DNA of 9,437 nucleotides from an uncultured Collinsella sp. Its GTDB lineage: Bacteria; Actinomycetota; Coriobacteriia; Coriobacteriales; Coriobacteriaceae. Positions 6,268-9,437 of this stretch are shown piece after piece (the stretch's first letter is position 1; the number at the start of each line of letters is the position of its first letter). Position numbers and translations under genes: made by a program. The notes beneath the pieces were generated by a model. It saw only the letters and a program-made list of their open reading frames with translations. It searched no databases and was not told where the DNA came from. The stretch spans positions 1-9,437 of the forward strand of contig CAAFQK010000065.1 in NCBI GenBank assembly GCA_900765115.1, written 5' to 3'.

Positions 6268-9084
6268 TTATGCCTCACCTCCTTTGGAGTGCTTGCCAAG
6301 CGCGGTGGTATCTCCATCATTTGTGGCTGTGCTGTCGCTGCCCTGAGATTTATGGTGCGAGCCTATATGCGGCAAGCGGCCCGTGGACTGATCGCCGCCC
6401 TTGGCACCACGCTCGCTGGCGTTGAGGCCAAACATGTGGCGGGCGGCAGGAATGGCGGCCGTGTGTTCGCGCATCTCGCGACGCAGGTCCTCATCCGAAA
6501 GCGCCGAGATGCGCATCTGGGTATTGAGGCTCGCGCGGATATATTCGATATTGATAAGCCAGCCGCAGATGGCAATAACCGAGATGATCCAAATAACAAG
6601 CAGGATGATCTTGCCGTTATTGTCGATATCGAGAACCGTCGACAGGACAAAGAGCAGGACCTGAACGCCCACCACGGCGGCAAAACCGCCCTTGATGTAG
6701 TACGGGTAGCGATGTTCAAAGGCGACCGCATGATCGAGCAGCTCACGACGGTACGAATCGGAATCGAGTATGACGCGCATGGCCGTACGCAGCGAATAGC
6801 GCTGGCGCGGCAGGTCATTGGACTCGCAGATCATAAGGCCTGTCGTGGAAAGCTGCTTGTCAAAGAGCAGGTTGAGGTTGAGCAGAAGCGGACGCAGCTG
6901 CAAGCCAATAAAGAGTGCGATGGCAAGGAACACGCCCAAGATGCACAGGTTGAACAGGTAGTTGAACGAGTACATGCCGCCGACGGTCTCGCGCAGCAGA
7001 TTGATGCCGTAGGTAAAGGGCAGCAGCGGATGCAGCCATTGGAAGAAGCCGGGCATCATCTCGATGGGGTACATGCCCGACGAACCCGGGATCTGCACGA
7101 TGACAAGAATGACGCCAATCGCCTTGCCGATATGCTTAAACGTAGTGGACAGCGCATAGATGATGTTGACGTACGTAAACGAGATGGCGATGCCACCCAG
7201 CACAAATAGGAGCGGGTTGACGCACTGTACGCCAATGACCAAATCACCCACCGTAACGATGATGGCCTGCAACGCGCCCAGAATCACCAGGAGCATCCAA
7301 CGGCCGAAGTAGCCCTGGCGCGCCGTAAAGCTGCCAATGCCCTCGCGATCGACCTCGAGCTTGTAGATGGCGATGAGTACGTAACCGCCCACCCAAAGCG
7401 CCAGATTAGTGTAGAAGGGAGCGATGCCCGAACCAAAGCTCTTGACCGGATAGATCGACTTGGACGTCAACTCAACCGGAGATGCCATGAAGTCTGCGAC
7501 GTCATTGACGTCGACGCCCATCAGGTCGGCCAGCTCGCCCATGGACTCGGAGGTCTGTAGCGCCGCGATGTCGTTGGCGGCGGTTGCGAGCTTGTCCTGG
7601 ACCTTGGCAAGCGAGGAATCGGTCTGGGACAGCGTGGTCTTGGCCTGGCCGAGCGTAGCGTTAAGCTGCGAAAGCGTACCGCGCGCGCTTGCAATCGTGG
7701 GCGTGAGGCCAGATACGATACCCGTCAAATCACCCGAGACGGCGGCAAAGGAATCAAGCGCGCTCGAGGCCTTCGGCAGCGCGTTTTGACCCAGGTCCGT
7801 CTGGGCCTGGCCAAGGTTGGTCGCACCGGTCTGAATTGCGTTATTGATAGCGTCGCTGGCACCCGAGACAGCCGCGGCGTCATTCGCCATGGCGCTCGAC
7901 TGCGCAGACAGACCGTCCTTGATGCTCTGAAGCTTTTCATTCTGCTCTCGAAGCAAATCGATGGTCGATACAATGCGCGCGTCAATTTCCTCGGAACCTG
8001 TCGACGTGTCATTGGCGAGAATCTCTAAGTGCCCGATAACGGCCTTATTGTGGTCGATCGTCGCTTGGAGAGACTCGAGCGAGTTGTCGATACGGGTGGT
8101 CGTAGATGTGACCGTGCCCGTCAGCTTGCCGATGGCAGCGTTCGCAGAGGCCGACGTCTTGGTAAGCGCAAGGCTGCCTTCCGAGAGCGCCTTGGAGAGC
8201 GAGGCGATAGAGTTGCCCGCCGTGGTGCGAGCTTCGCCCAGCAGGTCGTTACCCTGAGAGATCGCCTGCGTCAGTGACGGCGCCTGACCCTGCATGCCGG
8301 CAAATGCCGCATCGGCCGAGGCGATAGCGCCACTCGTCTTATCGATGGCGGCATTCATGTCGCCAATCGAATCGCGCACCTCACCCAAGGTACCGGATGC
8401 CTCTGATACCGAACCAGCCAACGAATTCTGAGTCTGGGTTGCCTTGTCCTTTAAATCGACCCCGGCATCCTTGGCGATGCTGGCAACGGTCTCGCCCACT
8501 GTGGAGACAAATTCCGAGTTGATCTGCTCCTCGATGGTGCTTGCACCGGTGTCGGTAACCTTGGGCGCAATAGCACTCTTCTTCTCATTGACGTAGTACG
8601 TAAGCTTGGGCTGATGGTAGTTGCCGTCGAGCATCGAGACCAGGTTATCCGAGAAGTTCTTAGGGATTACGATGGCCGCATAGTACTCACCGCTCTCGAC
8701 GCCCTCCTTGGCGTCGGCCGCCGAATCGACGAAGGTCCAGCCCAGCTGATCGTTCTCCTTGAGCTGATCGACGACCTGGTCGCCCGCGTTGAGCTCGCCC
8801 ACCAAGTCGTTTTGGGTGCCCCGATCGTTGTTGGCGATGGCAATCTTGATACCCTGGGTGTTTCCGTACGGATCCCAGTTAGCCACGATGTTGTACCAGG
8901 CATACAGCGAGGGAATGACGCACACGCCCAAAGTAACCACCAGGGCGACGGGGTTCACGAGCAATCGCTTGATGTCGCGCTTAAAGATCGCAAAGGAGAC
9001 CTTTGCGTTGGATAGTTTGCTGCCGAGACTCACGCTTGGGCCATCCATCCTGTCGTTGAATCGAATCGTACTATCGACAACCAT
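6268..9084 (-). CDS. YhgE/Pip-family membrane protein with extra C-terminal two-helix module (first of pair), ~938 aa
   Basis: Same architecture as its downstream neighbour, numbered from the ATG at 9084. The anchor helix is about 43-65, and LYAWYNIVANWDPYGNT is at 60-76. The extracytoplasmic YYAAIVIPKNFS is at 134-145, and a long Ser/Ala/Asp-rich helical region covers about 190-520. The ABC-2-like bundle is about 545-735, with SIYPVKSFGSGIAPFYT (543-559), GSSGMYPIEMMPG (667-679) and LPFTYGIN (688-695). About 200 further residues absent from the neighbour follow: a polar linker, two hydrophobic helices (about 796-817 and 825-845), and a charged, Gly/Ser/His-rich tail to the end. The start is uncertain: TTG 9117, ATG 9084, ATG 9048 and GTG 9033 are all in frame and none has a good Shine-Dalgarno. 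Homology to the neighbour begins near residue 29, so the later starts (9048/9033) are quite possible. The stop abuts the next gene's ATG. Confidence 0.9.
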   Translation of the reverse strand: MVVDSTIRFNDRMDGPSVSLGSKLSNAKVSFAIFKRDIKRLLVNPVALVVTLGVCVIPSLYAWYNIVANWDPYGNTQGIKIAIANNDRGTQNDLVGELNAGDQVVDQLKENDQLGWTFVDSAADAKEGVESGEYYAAIVIPKNFSDNLVSMLDGNYHQPKLTYYVNEKKSAIAPKVTDTGASTIEEQINSEFVSTVGETVASIAKDAGVDLKDKATQTQNSLAGSVSEASGTLGEVRDSIGDMNAAIDKTSGAIASADAAFAGMQGQAPSLTQAISQGNDLLGEARTTAGNSIASLSKALSEGSLALTKTSASANAAIGKLTGTVTSTTTRIDNSLESLQATIDHNKAVIGHLEILANDTSTGSEEIDARIVSTIDLLREQNEKLQSIKDGLSAQSSAMANDAAAVSGASDAINNAIQTGATNLGQAQTDLGQNALPKASSALDSFAAVSGDLTGIVSGLTPTIASARGTLSQLNATLGQAKTTLSQTDSSLAKVQDKLATAANDIAALQTSESMGELADLMGVDVNDVADFMASPVELTSKSIYPVKSFGSGIAPFYTNLALWVGGYVLIAIYKLEVDREGIGSFTARQGYFGRWMLLVILGALQAIIVTVGDLVIGVQCVNPLLFVLGGIAISFTYVNIIYALSTTFKHIGKAIGVILVIVQIPGSSGMYPIEMMPGFFQWLHPLLPFTYGINLLRETVGGMYSFNYLFNLCILGVFLAIALFIGLQLRPLLLNLNLLFDKQLSTTGLMICESNDLPRQRYSLRTAMRVILDSDSYRRELLDHAVAFEHRYPYYIKGGFAAVVGVQVLLFVLSTVLDIDNNGKIILLVIWIISVIAICGWLINIEYIRASLNTQMRISALSDEDLRREMREHTAAIPAARHMFGLNASERGAKGGDQSTGRLPHIGSHHKSQGSDSTATNDGDTTALGKHSKGGEA
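6276..6285 (-). promoter_or_regulatory. Near-perfect Shine-Dalgarno for the second YhgE/Pip gene
   Basis: AAAGGAGGTG on the minus strand (6276-6285) is an almost full complement of the 16S 3' end. It lies inside the last codons of the upstream gene, 8 nt before the ATG at 6267. It contrasts with the absence of any good site at the upstream gene, suggesting the downstream protein is made at equal or higher levels. Confidence 0.85.
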
Positions 9085-9120
9085 TGTACGGAGGCGCTTT
9101 AGTGCCTCACGGCACAATGG
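9081..9120. repeat. 40-bp imperfect inverted repeat over the start region of the first YhgE/Pip gene
   Basis: CCATTGT (9081-9087) pairs with ACAATGG (9114-9120). An inner stem GAGGCGC/GTGCCTC (9091-9097 with 9102-9108, one wobble) closes a TTTA loop, with an internal loop between the two stems. On the minus strand the ATG at 9084 lies in one outer arm and the TTG at 9117 in the other. It could hide the start in mRNA structure or be a protein-binding dyad. Confidence 0.5.
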
Positions 9121-9140
9121 TGCTGAGTTTTGCGGGTAGC

Positions 9141-9169
9141 AATATACTACGAAGATGAGTTAGCGTACA
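9141..9169 (-). promoter_or_regulatory. Candidate promoter of the YhgE/Pip operon
   Basis: On the minus strand, TATATT (9141-9146) lies 17 bp downstream of TGTACG (9164-9169). The -10 is good and the -35 weak (3 of 6). Transcription would begin near 9134, leaving a leader of about 50 nt to the ATG at 9084. An alternative -10, GATACT, lies about 35 bp further upstream. Confidence 0.35.
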
Positions 9170-9176
9170 GATGTAC
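9165..9176. promoter_or_regulatory. Candidate operator dyad over the -35 region
   Basis: GTACA (9165-9169) and TGTAC (9172-9176) form a perfect 5-bp inverted repeat with a 2-bp centre. On the minus strand it also reads as CTGTAC repeated directly at 8-bp spacing. It overlaps the proposed -35 of the YhgE/Pip promoter, which suits a repressor site. It is short enough that chance cannot be excluded. Confidence 0.35.
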
Positions 9177-9232
9177 AGTATCCTAAATTTCAGCAGGTCA
9201 CAAAACCACAACCCGCACAAATTATCAATCCG

Positions 9233-9292
9233 ACTAGTCATTGGGGACGTTCTTAAACGACTAGTCAAACAAGAACGTCCCCGATGACTAGT
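9233..9292. repeat. 60-bp palindromic element with 22-nt arms around an inner palindrome (REP/MITE-like)
   Basis: Arms 9233-9254 and 9271-9292 are inverted copies that differ at one position (T9242 against G9283, a wobble in plus-strand RNA). Each arm runs from ACTAGTCAT to the motif GGGGACGTTCTT. The 16-nt spacer is itself symmetric: the perfect palindrome GACTAGTC (9259-9266) with AAAC on both sides. ACTAGT therefore occurs three times, at both tips and in the centre. There is no U-tract or coding capacity. The layout resembles a REP/BIME or miniature inverted-repeat element, or a pair of transposon-end sites; that label is inferred. Confidence 0.6.
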
Positions 9293-9333
9293 TTGGACCA
9301 CGAAAGCGTCGCTGGTTGAGCATAAGTCGGCGA

Positions 9334-9431
9334 AAACGCCCCTAAGCGAGCAAGGTGACGTGAAAGAGGAGGGAAGCGTACTTCGGTACGCGACCGACGA
9401 TTGAACGTCAGATTGCCGCTTAGGGGCGTTT
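9334..9431 (+). ncRNA. Probable structured RNA element of unknown family (~98 nt, UUCG tetraloop)
   Basis: The two ends pair over 15 consecutive Watson-Crick pairs (9334-9348 with 9417-9431). Beyond a bulged A9349 the pairing continues with GCAA/TTGC (9350-9353 with 9413-9416). A 2x2 internal loop follows (GG against GA), then TGACGT/ACGTCA (9356-9361 with 9405-9410). Inside lie a purine-rich single strand (9362-9375, containing GAGGAGGG), a 6-bp hairpin GCGTAC-TTCG-GTACGC (9376-9391) and a 13-nt single strand (9392-9404). The hairpin is a classic cUUCGg tetraloop only on the plus strand, which favours that orientation. About 31 pairs in 98 nt is far beyond chance. No promoter or U-tract was found, so it could instead be a dispersed repeat with RNA-like folding. 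I cannot match it to a named Rfam family; the Collinsella-1 motif comes to mind but is unverified. Confidence 0.6.
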
Positions 9432-9437
9432 GCAGCG

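Noticed and set aside
4216..7209. Long plus-strand open frames opposite the YhgE/Pip genes (4216-5352 and 5869-7209)
   Set aside because: Their products are low-complexity His/Arg/Asp-rich with no membrane or domain pattern and no promoter or ribosome site; they are shadows of codon bias on the minus strand.
9107..9301. 64-codon minus-strand frame across the right-hand intergenic region
   Set aside because: It reads through the 9233-9292 palindrome and the promoter region and has no recognisable protein features.
9233..9437. CRISPR array
   Set aside because: The repeats here are inverted pairs, not regularly spaced direct repeats, and no cas gene is present.

Overview
The window looks like a contig end from a high-GC, gut-type member of the Actinomycetota. 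The protein style (Ala/Asp-rich, tandem YhgE/Pip proteins, an OFA-type MFS carrier beside an M20 amidohydrolase) best fits Coriobacteriia such as Collinsella. That assignment is inferred from sequence character; no rRNA or other marker gene is present. The first 31 bases are not genomic: they match the Illumina read-2 adapter, so genomic sequence starts at about position 32.

All five protein genes are on the minus strand, in three transcription units (described in minus-strand order, from high to low coordinate). (1) A tandem pair of YhgE/Pip-family membrane proteins (9084-6268, then 6267-4078) whose stop and start codons abut. The second gene has a near-perfect Shine-Dalgarno sequence inside the end of the first. 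The pair ends at a strong terminator (3944-3982). (2) A single-gene EamA/DMT exporter (3876-2893) with its own terminator (2855-2880). (3) A two-gene operon: an M20 metallo-amidohydrolase (2776-1475) and, 3 nt downstream, an OFA/MCT-like MFS carrier (1471-167). A long hairpin (68-131) follows it.

The M20/MFS operon suggests uptake or exchange of an amide-linked amino-acid conjugate or its product, with hydrolysis in the cytoplasm; the substrate cannot be read from the sequence. The YhgE/Pip pair probably forms a heteromeric envelope complex. Each protein has one N-terminal anchor, a long Ala/Ser/Asp-rich helical extracytoplasmic region and a C-terminal ABC-2-like membrane bundle. The upstream partner has an extra two-helix module and a polar tail.

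The gene-free right end (about 9121-9437) is the most unusual part. It holds a candidate promoter with an overlapping dyad, a 60-bp element with 22-nt inverted arms around a smaller palindrome (9233-9292), and a roughly 100-nt compactly folding element (9334-9431) with a cUUCGg tetraloop and an unpaired GAGGAGGG stretch. I read the last as a probable plus-strand structured RNA or RNA-like dispersed repeat. I cannot name its family.
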